From assembly GCA_902766125.1 (NCBI GenBank), contig CACXCG010000063.1:1-37129 (forward strand): 37,129 nt of DNA. The letters run 5' to 3'. Made by a program: the position numbers and the translations under genes. This DNA is from an uncultured Spirochaetaceae bacterium. GTDB lineage: Bacteria > Spirochaetota > Spirochaetia > Treponematales > Treponemataceae. Positions 16,787 through 26,201 of the stretch are shown piece after piece. Positions within the stretch are counted from its first letter, which is position 1. Each line of letters begins with the position of its first letter. Under the pieces are notes generated by a model. The model worked only from the letters and a program-made list of their open reading frames with translations. It ran no database searches and was not told where the DNA came from.

Positions 16787-17637
16787 TGAGTGACTTGGCT
16801 TATTCAGACTATGATGACATGATTGGATCAGTACAGACGGAAGCTCCGCGTAAAGACAAAAAACTGTCGCTTCTCAAAGTGATTGTGCTGGTTCTGTGCA
16901 TTCTCTTAGTGTTTGAAGCATTTATTTATACGCTGGTAATTCCCTGCCTGTCTCCGGTAAAGATTGAATTCCGCGGATTAAAAACGCTGTCTGCTCAGGA
17001 ACTGGGAGTTCAGATTGCAGGAACTTCTTCTACACCGTGGATGAAATTTGATACCTCCCGTGCTGTTTCCATTCTGTCAAGCGTTTCTGCAATTGAAACT
17101 GTAAGTGTAGACAAGCGCTTTCCCGACCGTGTAGTTGTTCAGATTACCGAGCGTGAAGCAGTAGCAAAAACCGTTGTAGAAGTTAACGGACGCTCAATTC
17201 CGGTTCAGATTGATAAAAACGGTGTGCTTTTTATGGCAAACTCCCTGTCTTTCCTTCAGGATTCATCAATCCCGCTTTTGTCAGGACTTCCGGTGGACAC
17301 GGTTCAGGACGGCATGAGGCTTCCCGCAAAGTACCGTACGCTTATGGAACAGATTCAGGATATCAGAAGCCTTACGCAGAAGTATTTTGCTGCCATTTCA
17401 GAAATTGAAGTTGTACCCAAGGAATACGGCAATTATGAGCTGGTTTTATACCCCATTCAGGCAAAAGTGCGCGTTTTGACCGATAGAGCCTTGAATGAAG
17501 AGGCACTTCAGTATATGATGGTGGTGCTTGATGTGGTTAATTCCATAGAGCCGGATGTGGGAGAGATAGACCTTCGCTATGGTTCGGTTTCATACCGTAA
17601 GAGAGCGCGGGTTCAAGAGGAGCTGTTGCAACAGTGA
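16783..17637 (+). CDS. ftsQ: cell division protein FtsQ/DivIB
   Basis: Bitopic divisome protein of 284 residues: a charged cytoplasmic N-terminus, one membrane segment at about 28 to 48 (VIVLVLCILLVFEAFIYTLV), a POTRA domain starting near KIEFRGLKTLSAQELG and running to FPDRVVVQITEREAVA, and a beta domain with IPLLSGLP. It recruits FtsL/FtsB in the periplasm. Two Met codons in a row (16783, 16786) are possible starts; the first overlaps the ftsW stop. Its TGA overlaps the GTG of ftsA. Confidence 0.9.
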   Translation: MMSDLAYSDYDDMIGSVQTEAPRKDKKLSLLKVIVLVLCILLVFEAFIYTLVIPCLSPVKIEFRGLKTLSAQELGVQIAGTSSTPWMKFDTSRAVSILSSVSAIETVSVDKRFPDRVVVQITEREAVAKTVVEVNGRSIPVQIDKNGVLFMANSLSFLQDSSIPLLSGLPVDTVQDGMRLPAKYRTLMEQIQDIRSLTQKYFAAISEIEVVPKEYGNYELVLYPIQAKVRVLTDRALNEEALQYMMVVLDVVNSIEPDVGEIDLRYGSVSYRKRARVQEELLQQ

Positions 17638-18881
17638 GCAGAATAGTCGTGGGCCTTGATATCGGTACCAGTTGTATCAGGGCTGTCATAGGTGAAATTA
17701 CTCCGGAAAAAGGCGTCGAAATTATTGGCGTTGCAAAACGCCCGTCACAGGGTTTACGCAATGGTGTTATTGTTAACATAGACGCTGCTGTTTCTGTTAT
17801 CCGCGATACCATTGCAGATGCAGAACTTATGGCAGGAGTTGAAGTTTCATCCGTGTATACGGCAATCGGTGGTGCTCAGGTTGAAGGCCTTAACTCTCAG
17901 GGTCAGGTTGGTGTAGATCAGAGCGGAAGAAGGCGTCCGCTTGCAATTGATGAAAATACCAAAAACCGTGTTATTGAAGCTGCAAAACAGATGCCGCTTT
18001 CCGAAGATAAAAAACTGCTTCACGTAATTCCTCAGGAATATATCATTGACGGACAGGCCGGATATGAAAATCCGCTCGGATACATGGGTGTTCGTCTTGA
18101 AGTAAAAGTTCACCTGGTTTCTGCATCAGTTACCACTTATACTCATATAGAACAGTGTGTCGTGCGTTCGGGCTACATGCTTGAGGGCGTTATGCTTAAA
18201 ACGCTTGCTGCTTCCTATGCTGCCGTTCATGAAGATGAAATGGGACTTGGTTCAATTTTAATCGACCTTGGCGGCGGAACAACAGATGTCATGGTTTACT
18301 CAAAAGGTGCAACCGTATTTACTGCTTCAATTCCTGTCGGCGGTAATCTGGTTACCAATGACATTGCAATCGTAAAGCAGATCTCAAATGCTACTGCAGA
18401 AAAAATAAAACTGGATTACGGCTGCTGCTGGATTAACGGTAATGAAGAAAAAGAAGAAGTCGTCATTCCCGGTGTCGGTGGACGTGCTCCGGAACTGACG
18501 AACCGTTACGAATTGTGTCAGATCATTCAGCCTCGTATGGAAGAAATCTTTACGATGGTACGAAAAGAAATAGTTCACAAATCAAACCTCAGGGAACTGA
18601 TGGGAAACATCATTCTTATAGGTGGCGGCGCACAGATGCCGGGTGTTGTTGAACTTGCGCAGTCGGTATGGGGTACCGAAAATGTTCGCATTGGTGAGGT
18701 TGCGGACTTTGGCGGTGCAGATGCTTCATACCGCAGTGCTGATTTTGCAACAGCCGTTGGACTGGTTGTCGCAAACAAAGATGCATCGGCGGCAGATTCG
18801 CGTCACCGTCGCTCAAAAGAGTCAAAGAAAGACTCTTCACATGATAGTTTATGGAAACGGTTTAAGAAAACGTTTTTCTAA
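17634..18881 (+). CDS. ftsA: cell division protein FtsA
   Basis: Actin-fold ATPase that tethers FtsZ to the membrane. The phosphate-1 motif VVGLDIGTSCIRAVIGEI is at the N-terminus; the SHS2 (1C) domain includes YTAIGGAQVEG; the phosphate-2 and adenosine motifs are LIDLGGGTTDV and ILIGGGAQMPG. The C-terminal amphipathic helix (DSLWKRFKKTFF) is the membrane-targeting sequence. 415 residues. GTG start overlaps ftsQ (GTGA), with GAGGAG 11 bases upstream. Confidence 0.97.
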   Translation: MSRIVVGLDIGTSCIRAVIGEITPEKGVEIIGVAKRPSQGLRNGVIVNIDAAVSVIRDTIADAELMAGVEVSSVYTAIGGAQVEGLNSQGQVGVDQSGRRRPLAIDENTKNRVIEAAKQMPLSEDKKLLHVIPQEYIIDGQAGYENPLGYMGVRLEVKVHLVSASVTTYTHIEQCVVRSGYMLEGVMLKTLAASYAAVHEDEMGLGSILIDLGGGTTDVMVYSKGATVFTASIPVGGNLVTNDIAIVKQISNATAEKIKLDYGCCWINGNEEKEEVVIPGVGGRAPELTNRYELCQIIQPRMEEIFTMVRKEIVHKSNLRELMGNIILIGGGAQMPGVVELAQSVWGTENVRIGEVADFGGADASYRSADFATAVGLVVANKDASAADSRHRRSKESKKDSSHDSLWKRFKKTFF

Positions 18882-18900
18882 ATTGATAAAGTAAACGCTC

Positions 18901-18926
18901 CTTCAGGAAGGGGGATATTCCTGAAG
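18901..18926 (+). promoter_or_regulatory. hairpin in the ftsA-ftsZ gap
   Basis: CTTCAGGAA (18901-18909) and TTCCTGAAG (18918-18926) form a perfect nine-pair stem around the loop GGGGGATA. No T-run follows, so it is not a standard terminator. It lies 16 bases before the ftsZ ribosome site (GGGAGG, 18942-18947). It may be an RNA stability or processing element, or a protein site controlling FtsZ level. Confidence 0.6.
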
Positions 18927-18951
18927 AATAAGAGTGGGGTCGGGAGGAAAC

Positions 18952-20310
18952 ATGTTAGAACTTTCAGTAATCAATCAGGGACCAGTGGTAAACGCTGCAA
19001 GTCCGACAGTCATCAAAATCATTGGCTGCGGAGGCGGCGGTTCCAGTGCGGTTAACCGTCTTATTGAACAGGGAATTTCCGGTGTAGATTTTGTGGTACT
19101 TAACACAGATTTGCAGGCTTTGAGTGCATCAAAAGCTCAGACACGCCTTGCAATCGGTCAGAAACTGACTGGTGGTCTGGGTGCCGGTGGTAATCCTCAG
19201 GTTGGAGAGGATGCTGCAAAAGAAGATGTTGAACTTATCAAGAATATGGTTAAGGGAACTGACATGGTAATCATCACTGCAGGAATGGGTGGTGGTACCG
19301 GTACCGGTTCTGCTCCTATTGTTGCACAGATTGCACGCGAAGAAGGTGCGCTTACCATTGCAGTTGTTACTACTCCGTTTGAATTTGAAGGACCTCAGCG
19401 CATGGCTCATGCTCAGGAAGGTCTTAAAAAACTGCGTTCACAGGTAGACTCGCTTATCGTAGTTCCCAATCAGCAGGTACTTAAACTTTCAAAAGGAAAA
19501 GTTTCATTCCTTGAAGCCTTCCGTATGGCAGATAATGTACTGTGTCAGGGTGTACGCGGTATTTCTGAAATCATTACCGTTCATGGCATTGTTAACATTG
19601 ACTTTGCTGATGTTAAGACGGTTATGAAAGGTCAGGGAGATGCAATCCTTGGCGTTGGTGTTGGTGAAGGTGAAAACCGTGCCGTCGATGCAGCACAGCG
19701 TGCAATCAGTAATCCCATGCTTGAAAGCCGCACGATTGACGGTGCTAAAAATATTCTGGTTAACATTACCGGTCCTGAAGATCTTGCAATGGAAGAAGTT
19801 GATGAAATTGTTAAGAATGTTACTGCTTCTGCTGCAAAAGACCGCAATGTATTCTGGGGTCAGGCAATTAATCCCAGCCTTAACGATACAATTTCCGTTA
19901 CGGTTATTGCTACTGGCTTTGACACACCGTTTGAAGATCCTAAACCTGTTGATTCTTTCAAGACTCCCGCAGAAGATGACAGTTCAGATCTGATGGATTA
20001 CGGTGACTTCCAGCGTATTCTGCACGGCGGTTCCAGTAACAGTGCATCTTCAAGTGATTCCTTTAACATGGAACGCACTTCTGATGTAAGTGTTACCAAC
20101 AGCGAAAATCCGGGACTGTTTGATGAAGTAATCAATAAAGGTTCTGAGATTCCGCACGAAAATGCACAGATTTCTTCTAACGGAAAGCAGACTGGCCGTT
20201 TTGATGTTCCTGCCGGTTACGAAAACAAACTTGACGACATTCAGACTCCTGCAGTGTACCGTACGAAACTGAAGGGACTTTCGCGTTCCATTAAGTTGAC
20301 GGACGACTGA
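18952..20310 (+). CDS. ftsZ: cell division GTPase FtsZ
   Basis: Tubulin-like GTPase that forms the Z ring. [18 protein letters not shown] and the tubulin signature GGGTGTG (residues 113 to 119) are intact, with the T7 loop around [16 protein letters not shown]. The core ends near residue 325; a disordered Ser/Asp/Asn-rich linker of about 100 residues leads to a C-terminal peptide ([15 protein letters not shown]) that should bind FtsA. ATG 18952 with GGGAGG four bases upstream is preferred to an in-frame GTG at 18934. 452 residues. It is the only gene of the division run with a gap of note before it. Confidence 0.98.
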   Translation: MLELSVINQGPVVNAASPTVIKIIGCGGGGSSAVNRLIEQGISGVDFVVLNTDLQALSASKAQTRLAIGQKLTGGLGAGGNPQVGEDAAKEDVELIKNMVKGTDMVIITAGMGGGTGTGSAPIVAQIAREEGALTIAVVTTPFEFEGPQRMAHAQEGLKKLRSQVDSLIVVPNQQVLKLSKGKVSFLEAFRMADNVLCQGVRGISEIITVHGIVNIDFADVKTVMKGQGDAILGVGVGEGENRAVDAAQRAISNPMLESRTIDGAKNILVNITGPEDLAMEEVDEIVKNVTASAAKDRNVFWGQAINPSLNDTISVTVIATGFDTPFEDPKPVDSFKTPAEDDSSDLMDYGDFQRILHGGSSNSASSSDSFNMERTSDVSVTNSENPGLFDEVINKGSEIPHENAQISSNGKQTGRFDVPAGYENKLDDIQTPAVYRTKLKGLSRSIKLTDD

Positions 20311-20314
20311 AACT

Positions 20315-21232
20315 ATGCAGGATACAGACCGTCTTCTAAAGCAGTTTTACGGTGAGCTCCTTCTGGTTGACCGCCATGCAGAACTGACGGCGCAGACGTA
20401 TGTTTCCTGCATACAGGAATTTCTTACCTGGCTGCATGAAGTTCCGCTTGCAGTTGAACAGGTGGAAACGCAGGCTCTGGTGTATTACCTTCTGTGGCGA
20501 AAGTCTCAGGGGTGCACTGAACTTACGATAGCAAAAGATGTGTCTGCGCTCCGTGCCTTTGGTGCGTTTTTAACACAGAGCGGACTGTGGACACAGAACT
20601 TTGCTTTGGAATTAGACAGGCCTAAAGCTGTACGCGCGTTGCCCCGTGTACTGAGCGTTGAACAGGTGGATGCACTGCTTGCGGCTATAGATATTTCAAA
20701 ACCCGCCGGTATCCGTGACCGTGCGTTATACGAATTGATTTACAGCTGCGGACTTCGCATCAGTGAAGCGGCAGGACTGTTGTGTACCGACGTGCATTTT
20801 GATGAACATATTATTCTGGTGCATGGAAAGGGCGACAAAGAACGGCTTGTTCCGTTTGGTTTGGCCGCAGAACAGTGGCTTAAAAAATGGCTTACCGAAG
20901 CACGGCCTTTGCTGGTTAAACAGAATGTTGAAGGTCATGTGTTTGTAAATGCTCACGGTAAACCGCTTTCACGAAAAGGTATCTGGAAAAACTTTCAGAC
21001 CCTGGAAGCAAAAAGCGGAGTGAGTGCAAAAGTGCATACGCTCAGGCATTCGTTTGCAACACATCTGTTAGCAGGCGGTGCAGACTTGCGTTCCGTTCAG
21101 GAATTACTGGGACATGCAGATCTTGCAACAACGCAGATCTATACGCATATAGACGATGAACAGCTGCGTTCCTATCACCGCGGATATTTTCCCGGACATA
21201 AAGGGCAGTCTGATCAGGGAGGATCGACATGA
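20315..21232 (+). CDS. xerC: XerC/XerD-type tyrosine recombinase, first copy
   Basis: 305 residues. N-terminal SAM-like core-binding domain (about 5 to 95), then the catalytic domain with all five key residues: Arg148 (CGLRISEA), Lys172 (HGKGDKER), His241 and Arg244 (HTLRHS), His267 (LLGHADL) and nucleophile Tyr276 (IYTHID). Size and motifs fit chromosome dimer resolution rather than an integron or phage integrase. It starts four bases after ftsZ and overlaps the next gene by ATGA. The xerC label is provisional, since the second Xer at 25150 could equally be XerC. Confidence 0.9.
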   Translation: MQDTDRLLKQFYGELLLVDRHAELTAQTYVSCIQEFLTWLHEVPLAVEQVETQALVYYLLWRKSQGCTELTIAKDVSALRAFGAFLTQSGLWTQNFALELDRPKAVRALPRVLSVEQVDALLAAIDISKPAGIRDRALYELIYSCGLRISEAAGLLCTDVHFDEHIILVHGKGDKERLVPFGLAAEQWLKKWLTEARPLLVKQNVEGHVFVNAHGKPLSRKGIWKNFQTLEAKSGVSAKVHTLRHSFATHLLAGGADLRSVQELLGHADLATTQIYTHIDDEQLRSYHRGYFPGHKGQSDQGGST

Positions 21233-21981
21233 AAAGAAGTTTTTATACACTGTGCGCCGTTACGCTCACTGCTTTGTGCATGGGACTGTGTGTTTCCTGC
21301 GGTGGAGCAACATACAATTCCGTAAAAAGAATGCAGAAAATGGAAGAGGGGGTTTCTAATCCTACGACCGTAGAAGAGCTTACCGAAGCAATCAAAAAAT
21401 ACGACGCCCGTGCACTGGACCTTGTTACCACGCAGGAACAGGTGGGAATCTGGTATAAGATTTTAGGAACCCGTTACCTTGACCAGCAGATGTACGGCGA
21501 AGCAATGGAATGTTTTCAGCGTGCAATTGAAACCTTTCCCAATAACGCAAACCTGTACTATTATCTTGCCGTAAGTGCAGGTTACACTGCTCACACGGCA
21601 CTTGATTTTACCGCAAACGGAGGAGCCGAGGCAAAGTTAAAGCAGCAGCGCTACCTTCGCCTTGCAGAATCAGCCTATCAGCGAGCCCTTACCATAAATC
21701 CTAAGTATTACCGCGCTATGTACGGTATAGGTGTATTGTATGTCTTTGAACTGGGAGAAAGCGAAAATGCCATTCCTTACATGGAAGAATTTCTGCGGAA
21801 TCAGACAAAGGATACAAACGGAATGTTCCTGCTTGCCCATGCCTACTGCGATGTAGGGGAACTGGAAAAAGCTTCCGAGATGTACGACCGTATCATTTCA
21901 CTTAATTCTAACCCAGACCTGACAGAAGACGCCCGTCGCAACAAACAGGCAGTCCTTAACGCTCTGCATGGGGTTCAGTAA
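21229..21981 (+). CDS. TPR lipoprotein
   Basis: 250 residues. A signal sequence ends in a lipobox LCVSC (lipidated Cys near residue 24). TPR helices cover most of the rest: YGEAMECFQRAIETFPNNAN, LAESAYQRALTINPKYYRAM and GELEKASEMYDRIISLNSNP. Probably held on the periplasmic side of a membrane as a protein-interaction scaffold. A strong ribosome site (GGAGG) lies within the 3' end of the Xer gene. No specific partner can be named; the division and envelope setting hints at a cell wall role. Confidence 0.82.
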   Translation: MKRSFYTLCAVTLTALCMGLCVSCGGATYNSVKRMQKMEEGVSNPTTVEELTEAIKKYDARALDLVTTQEQVGIWYKILGTRYLDQQMYGEAMECFQRAIETFPNNANLYYYLAVSAGYTAHTALDFTANGGAEAKLKQQRYLRLAESAYQRALTINPKYYRAMYGIGVLYVFELGESENAIPYMEEFLRNQTKDTNGMFLLAHAYCDVGELEKASEMYDRIISLNSNPDLTEDARRNKQAVLNALHGVQ

Positions 21982-22039
21982 GCTGAATTCAGCCGGAATT
22001 TCCTTGCCGTTATGACTTTTCGTGCAGTATCTTAGGATA

Positions 22040-22984
22040 ATGCACGAAATAGATATAGCCCTTTCCCTTATAACCTGCCTTTCTCTTGGCGAAAAACTCC
22101 GCTTAAAAAATCTGCTTGACAGTTTAGACTCTCTTAGTGTACTGTCTATAGAAGATATATCGCAAATGGTGGGGCGTACGGTTACTCCTGATTTCTGGGA
22201 TGCAGCTGCGCTCTGTCATGATGCCCGTGTTGCGCAGAATCTGATGCAAAAGCTTGGCATTCAGTCTGTTTTGTACCAGGAAGCACAGTATCCGGCACTG
22301 CTTAGGGAAACGCTTAATGCGCCGTATGCCCTGTACTACCGGGGAAGCCTTTCTGCACTGCACAGGAAGTGTATTTCCATTGTGGGAACGCGGTCTGTAT
22401 GCGAACAGGGTGCCCGTGCTGCGTTTGAGCTTGCAAAAAATGCCTGTTCTGACGGCTGTACGGTGGTGAGCGGTCTTGCGTATGGCATAGACAGTTTTGC
22501 CCATAAAGGTGCGCTTTCGGTAAAAGACGGTGCAACGGTTGCTGTCTTACCCTGCGGAATCGATCAGGTTGTTCCGTATGCAAACCGTATGCTTGCCCGG
22601 CACATCATTGACACTGGTGGTGCGCTGGTAAGCGAATATGCCCCCGGTCTGCCGGGTGAAAAATGGCGGTTCGTGCAAAGAAACCGTATTATTGCGGCTC
22701 TGTCTCCGGTAACAGTGGTTGTTCAGGCTCCAGCAGGAAGCGGCGCTCTTATAACGGCAGATTTTGCGCTTGAGTTTAACCGCGATGTCGTGCTGCATGA
22801 AGCATGTTTTTGCGAAGAAGCAAAAAAGGCAGGCGGTAACCGTTCCGGAAAAAAGATAAAAGCGGACCGCAATGCAGCACTTCTGGCAGAGTCGGGAGCG
22901 GCGGTAATTAAGGATTATGCCGGTTTGGTTCAGGTGTTACGCAATGCACCCGGAGTAAACCGTAATGAGGTAGAATATGGCTGA
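22040..22984 (+). CDS. dprA: DNA-processing protein DprA (Smf)
   Basis: Binds incoming single-stranded DNA and loads RecA during natural transformation; widely present even where transformation is unproven. The Rossmann-like fold shows ISIVGTRSVCEQGARAA, VVSGLAYGIDSFAHKGAL, VAVLPCGIDQVVPYANR, FVQRNRIIAALS (FPxRNRI in many homologues) and GSGALITADFALEFNRDV. The N-terminal helical part (ALSLITCLSLGEKLRLKNLL) is kept; the C-terminal winged helix of longer DprA proteins is missing. ATG 22040 is chosen; an in-frame GTG at 22022 is possible and neither has a good ribosome site. Overlaps topA by eight bases. Confidence 0.93.
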   Translation: MHEIDIALSLITCLSLGEKLRLKNLLDSLDSLSVLSIEDISQMVGRTVTPDFWDAAALCHDARVAQNLMQKLGIQSVLYQEAQYPALLRETLNAPYALYYRGSLSALHRKCISIVGTRSVCEQGARAAFELAKNACSDGCTVVSGLAYGIDSFAHKGALSVKDGATVAVLPCGIDQVVPYANRMLARHIIDTGGALVSEYAPGLPGEKWRFVQRNRIIAALSPVTVVVQAPAGSGALITADFALEFNRDVVLHEACFCEEAKKAGGNRSGKKIKADRNAALLAESGAAVIKDYAGLVQVLRNAPGVNRNEVEYG

Positions 22985-25160
22985 AAAGACAACAAAAGCA
23001 AAGGCTTCTAAGAAAAAGAAGACACTCATTATCGTAGAGTCCCCTGCAAAGGCTAAGACAATAGAGCACTATCTGGGAACCGGTTATACCGTTAAAGCTT
23101 CAATGGGTCATTTGATAGACCTTCCCAAAAGCCGCATGGCAATCAATGTGGATCAGAACTTTGAGCCGGAATACATTACGGTACGCGGAAGGGCAAAACT
23201 TTTAAAAGAACTTCAGAAGGACGCAAAAAACTCAGATCTCGTTCTTCTTGCATCGGATAACGACCGTGAAGGAGAAGCAATTTCATGGCATCTTAACCAT
23301 GCCTTGCGCGACAAGACAAAGGCTCCCATCTCACGCATTGTATTTAACGAAATTACACCCGTTGCAATTAAAGAGGCAGTAAAGCAGCCCCGCGAAATAG
23401 ATGAATCAAAAGTAAATGCACAGAAAGCACGCCGCGTACTGGACCGTCTGGTAGGCTACAATTTAAGTCCGCTTCTGTGGAAAAAAGTAAAGAACGGTCT
23501 TTCTGCAGGACGCGTTCAGTCGGTTGCCTTAAGACTTATCTGTGAGCGCGAAAAAGAAGTTGAAGAATTTATTCCCGAAGAATACTGGAGTCTTGATGCA
23601 GACTTTGCAAAGGGAAAGACAAAGTTTACCGCACAGTTAGTTCAGTATAAAGGTGCAAAGGTTGACCTTAAAAGCGAAAGTGCCGTCAACGATATCATCA
23701 ACGAAATTAAAAACTCTGAATGTGTGGTTACCGACATAAAGGAAACCGAAAAGACAGTCAGACCCAAAGCTCCGTTTACCACCAGTAAACTGCAGCAAGC
23801 ATCTGCAAACCGTCTGGGATATACCAGCCGTAAAACCATGCAGATTGCACAGCAGCTGTACGAAGGTATTCAGATCGGTTCTACCCGCGTAGGTCTTATT
23901 ACCTATATGCGTACTGACTCTGTCCGTATTTCTCAGACTGCAATTGATGATGTACGTGCATGGATTGGTGAAAATTTCCCCGATCAGTTACCCGAAGAAA
24001 AAATAGAATATGCTTCAGGAAAAGGTGCACAGGATGCCCACGAAGGTATCCGTCCTACGTATGTAAAATACACTCCCGACAGCATTAAAGAATATCTGAC
24101 GCGTGACCAGCTTCGTCTGTATTCAATCATTTGGGAACGTTTTGTTTCAAGCCAGATGAAGAATGCCAAGACAAAGACTCAGAGTGTTGATATCAGTGCA
24201 GGCGATGCCCTGTTCCGGGTAAGCGCTTCCAAACTTTCAGAAAAAGGTTTCTATAACGTTATCAAAACGCTTTCTTCAAAAGATGAAATTACCGGAAATC
24301 TTCCTTCCCTCAAAGTGGGAGAAAAACTTTCCAGCGGTACGTTCTATCCCGAGCAGCACTTTACACAGGGACCTGCCCGCTATACCGACGCTTCTATTGT
24401 TAAGACACTTGAAGAAAAAGGAATCGGCAGACCTTCAACCTATGCTCCTATCATCAGTGTTCTTTTGGACCGCTACTATGTTACCCGCAGCAACAAACAG
24501 CTTGTTCCGACTCAGTTAGGAAAAATCATCTGCAACATTCTGGTAGAATCATTCCCTGAGGTTATAAACGAACAGTTTACTTCTGAAGTTGAAACAGACC
24601 TTGATAAAGTTGAACAGGGTGAACTTGTCTGGAATACCATGATTGGTGACTTCTATGGTCCGTTCAAGAATCGTGTTGAAGAAGTAAATGAAACTACAGA
24701 AAGCATAAAGGGAACGCTTGACGAAAAAACAGATCAGGTGTGCGAAAAATGCGGTAAGCCCATGGTTAAAAAACTGGGCCGCTTTGGTTACTTCCTTGCC
24801 TGTTCAGGATTCCCCGAGTGTCACAACACAAAGAGTATTCCGCTTGCAAAATGTCCCAGACCCGGCTGTAACGGCAGCATTGTTGCGCGTAAGACAAAGG
24901 GCAGGGGTAAGGAATTCTACGGATGTACCAACTATCCTGAGTGTGATTTTATTACGCACTTCAAGCCCATTGATGTCTACTGTCCCAAGTGCAAGTGGTT
25001 CCTTGTTGAAAAGTACGACAAAAAGAACGGCTCGTATAAAAGCTGTATAAATCCGGACTGCGACTACCTGCACTCTGCAGATGAAGCAATTGCCGCAGAA
25101 GCAGCGGGTGCCTTTGCACTTGCAAACGCTCAGGACAAAAAGGTGGCAGATGAACAGTAA
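22977..25160 (+). CDS. topA: DNA topoisomerase I
   Basis: Type IA topoisomerase that relaxes negative supercoils. TOPRIM at the N-terminus (TLIIVESPAKAKTIEHYLG, LASDNDREGEAISWHL), active-site Tyr310 in LITYMRTDSVRIS, and QDAHEGIRPT and IGRPSTYAPIIS further on. The C-terminus has three four-Cys zinc fingers (starting CEKCGKPM, CPRPGCNGS and CPKCKWF). A Lys-rich leader of about 15 residues precedes TOPRIM. 727 residues. The dprA-topA-xer order is known from other bacteria. Overlaps the second Xer gene. Confidence 0.97.
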   Translation: MAEKTTKAKASKKKKTLIIVESPAKAKTIEHYLGTGYTVKASMGHLIDLPKSRMAINVDQNFEPEYITVRGRAKLLKELQKDAKNSDLVLLASDNDREGEAISWHLNHALRDKTKAPISRIVFNEITPVAIKEAVKQPREIDESKVNAQKARRVLDRLVGYNLSPLLWKKVKNGLSAGRVQSVALRLICEREKEVEEFIPEEYWSLDADFAKGKTKFTAQLVQYKGAKVDLKSESAVNDIINEIKNSECVVTDIKETEKTVRPKAPFTTSKLQQASANRLGYTSRKTMQIAQQLYEGIQIGSTRVGLITYMRTDSVRISQTAIDDVRAWIGENFPDQLPEEKIEYASGKGAQDAHEGIRPTYVKYTPDSIKEYLTRDQLRLYSIIWERFVSSQMKNAKTKTQSVDISAGDALFRVSASKLSEKGFYNVIKTLSSKDEITGNLPSLKVGEKLSSGTFYPEQHFTQGPARYTDASIVKTLEEKGIGRPSTYAPIISVLLDRYYVTRSNKQLVPTQLGKIICNILVESFPEVINEQFTSEVETDLDKVEQGELVWNTMIGDFYGPFKNRVEEVNETTESIKGTLDEKTDQVCEKCGKPMVKKLGRFGYFLACSGFPECHNTKSIPLAKCPRPGCNGSIVARKTKGRGKEFYGCTNYPECDFITHFKPIDVYCPKCKWFLVEKYDKKNGSYKSCINPDCDYLHSADEAIAAEAAGAFALANAQDKKVADEQ

Positions 25161-26166
25161 CGCAGAATACTTTGAACGAGAGACAAATGGTTCTTCGTTT
25201 TCTTCTGCACTGTCGGTTGCAGCCGCTTCGTTTCCCGCAAATGTGCCGGTTACGCTGGACGACTGTGCCGCAGAATATTTGCTGTACATTCAGACCGTCC
25301 GCGGTCTTTCAGACAACTGTGTTACCGCTTACCGCGAAGATTTGTCGCACCTGTCACGCGTGGTGGGCGGAACTGCAAAAATTACCGATGTAACTGCTGC
25401 AGACTTACGCATGAGCATTGCAGAACTAAGCCGCAGAAAGTACAGTGCCGCATCCATAAACCGTTTTATTGCAGCCGTCAGGGGACTGTTTGCCTATTGC
25501 CGTAAGTTTAAGTATATTCAGGTAAATCCCGCTGCAGAACTTAAAACCGTAAAGATTCCCAAACAGCTTCCCCGCTTTATGACACAGAGCGAAGTTGATC
25601 AGATGTGTGAAACTCCGCAGAAAAAAGAATTACTGTGGCAGACGCGTGACACTGCAATTTTTGAAATGCTGTATTCTTCCGGGTGCCGTGTAAGTGAACT
25701 TGCCTCCCTTAAACTGGAAGATCTTTCTGCTTCGTACGACAGTGCCATTGTAACCGGTAAGGGAAGCAAAGACAGGCGTGTGTATTTTTCAGAACAGGCA
25801 GTTACCGCACTCAAAGCCTACCTTGCAGAACGCAAAGCTAAGTTTTTGCCGACAATGCCCGGAGGTGCTTCAGAGGTTAAGACAGTGTTCATAAATCAGA
25901 AGGGAACAGCCCTTACTGCTCACGGAATCTGGTTTATTGTAACGCGTTACAGCGGAGTAGAGGGAACCAACAGACCGGTTTCTCCGCACGCCTTCAGACA
26001 TACGTTTGCAACCGCCATGCTTGGTCAGGGTGCCGATATCCGTATGGTTCAGGAAATGCTGGGACATTCAAGCATCAGTACCACACAGCGCTATACCCAC
26101 ATCACTACGGAACGGCTTAAAGAAGTGTACGCTCAGGCCTTTCCGCATTCAGGAAAAGAAGATTAA
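25150..26166 (+). CDS. xerD: XerC/XerD-type tyrosine recombinase, second copy
   Basis: 338 residues from ATG 25150, which has AAGGTGG upstream and overlaps the topA stop; the frame also stays open back to 25081 inside topA. A nonconserved 35-residue leader precedes the SAM-like domain (LDDCAAEYLLYIQTVRGLSD). Catalytic residues: Arg180 (SGCRVSE), Lys204 (TGKGSKD), His280/Arg283 (HAFRHTF), His306 (MLGHSSI), Tyr315 (RYTHIT). By position after topA it corresponds to the codV/xerC gene of the Firmicutes order, so the C/D naming of the two copies is interchangeable here. With the first copy it could form the usual heterotetramer on dif. Confidence 0.9.
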   Translation: MNSNAEYFERETNGSSFSSALSVAAASFPANVPVTLDDCAAEYLLYIQTVRGLSDNCVTAYREDLSHLSRVVGGTAKITDVTAADLRMSIAELSRRKYSAASINRFIAAVRGLFAYCRKFKYIQVNPAAELKTVKIPKQLPRFMTQSEVDQMCETPQKKELLWQTRDTAIFEMLYSSGCRVSELASLKLEDLSASYDSAIVTGKGSKDRRVYFSEQAVTALKAYLAERKAKFLPTMPGGASEVKTVFINQKGTALTAHGIWFIVTRYSGVEGTNRPVSPHAFRHTFATAMLGQGADIRMVQEMLGHSSISTTQRYTHITTERLKEVYAQAFPHSGKED

Positions 26167-26185
26167 GACTTAGTAAGTACTAGTC
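26167..26185 (+). repeat. imperfect inverted repeat after the second xer gene
   Basis: GACT-T-AGTA (26167-26175) faces TACTAGTC (26178-26185), giving eight pairs with one bulged T and a two-base gap. It begins one base after the stop codon. It may mark the end of the housekeeping operon, but it lacks a T-run and is AT-rich. Confidence 0.3.
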
Positions 26186-26201
26186 AAACTGTACGGTAGT
26201 G

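Noticed and set aside
21982..21993. 12-base palindrome GCTGAATTCAGC after the TPR lipoprotein gene
   Set aside because: Too short a stem once a loop is allowed and no T-run; a chance palindrome is likely.
22004..22039. promoter for dprA (TTGCCG with TATCTT)
   Set aside because: Both hexamers are poor matches, the spacing is 18 bases, and the gene probably belongs to the upstream run.
25081..25149. N-terminal extension of the second xer gene inside topA
   Set aside because: It overlaps the topA tail in another frame, and ATG 25150 has AAGGTGG upstream.
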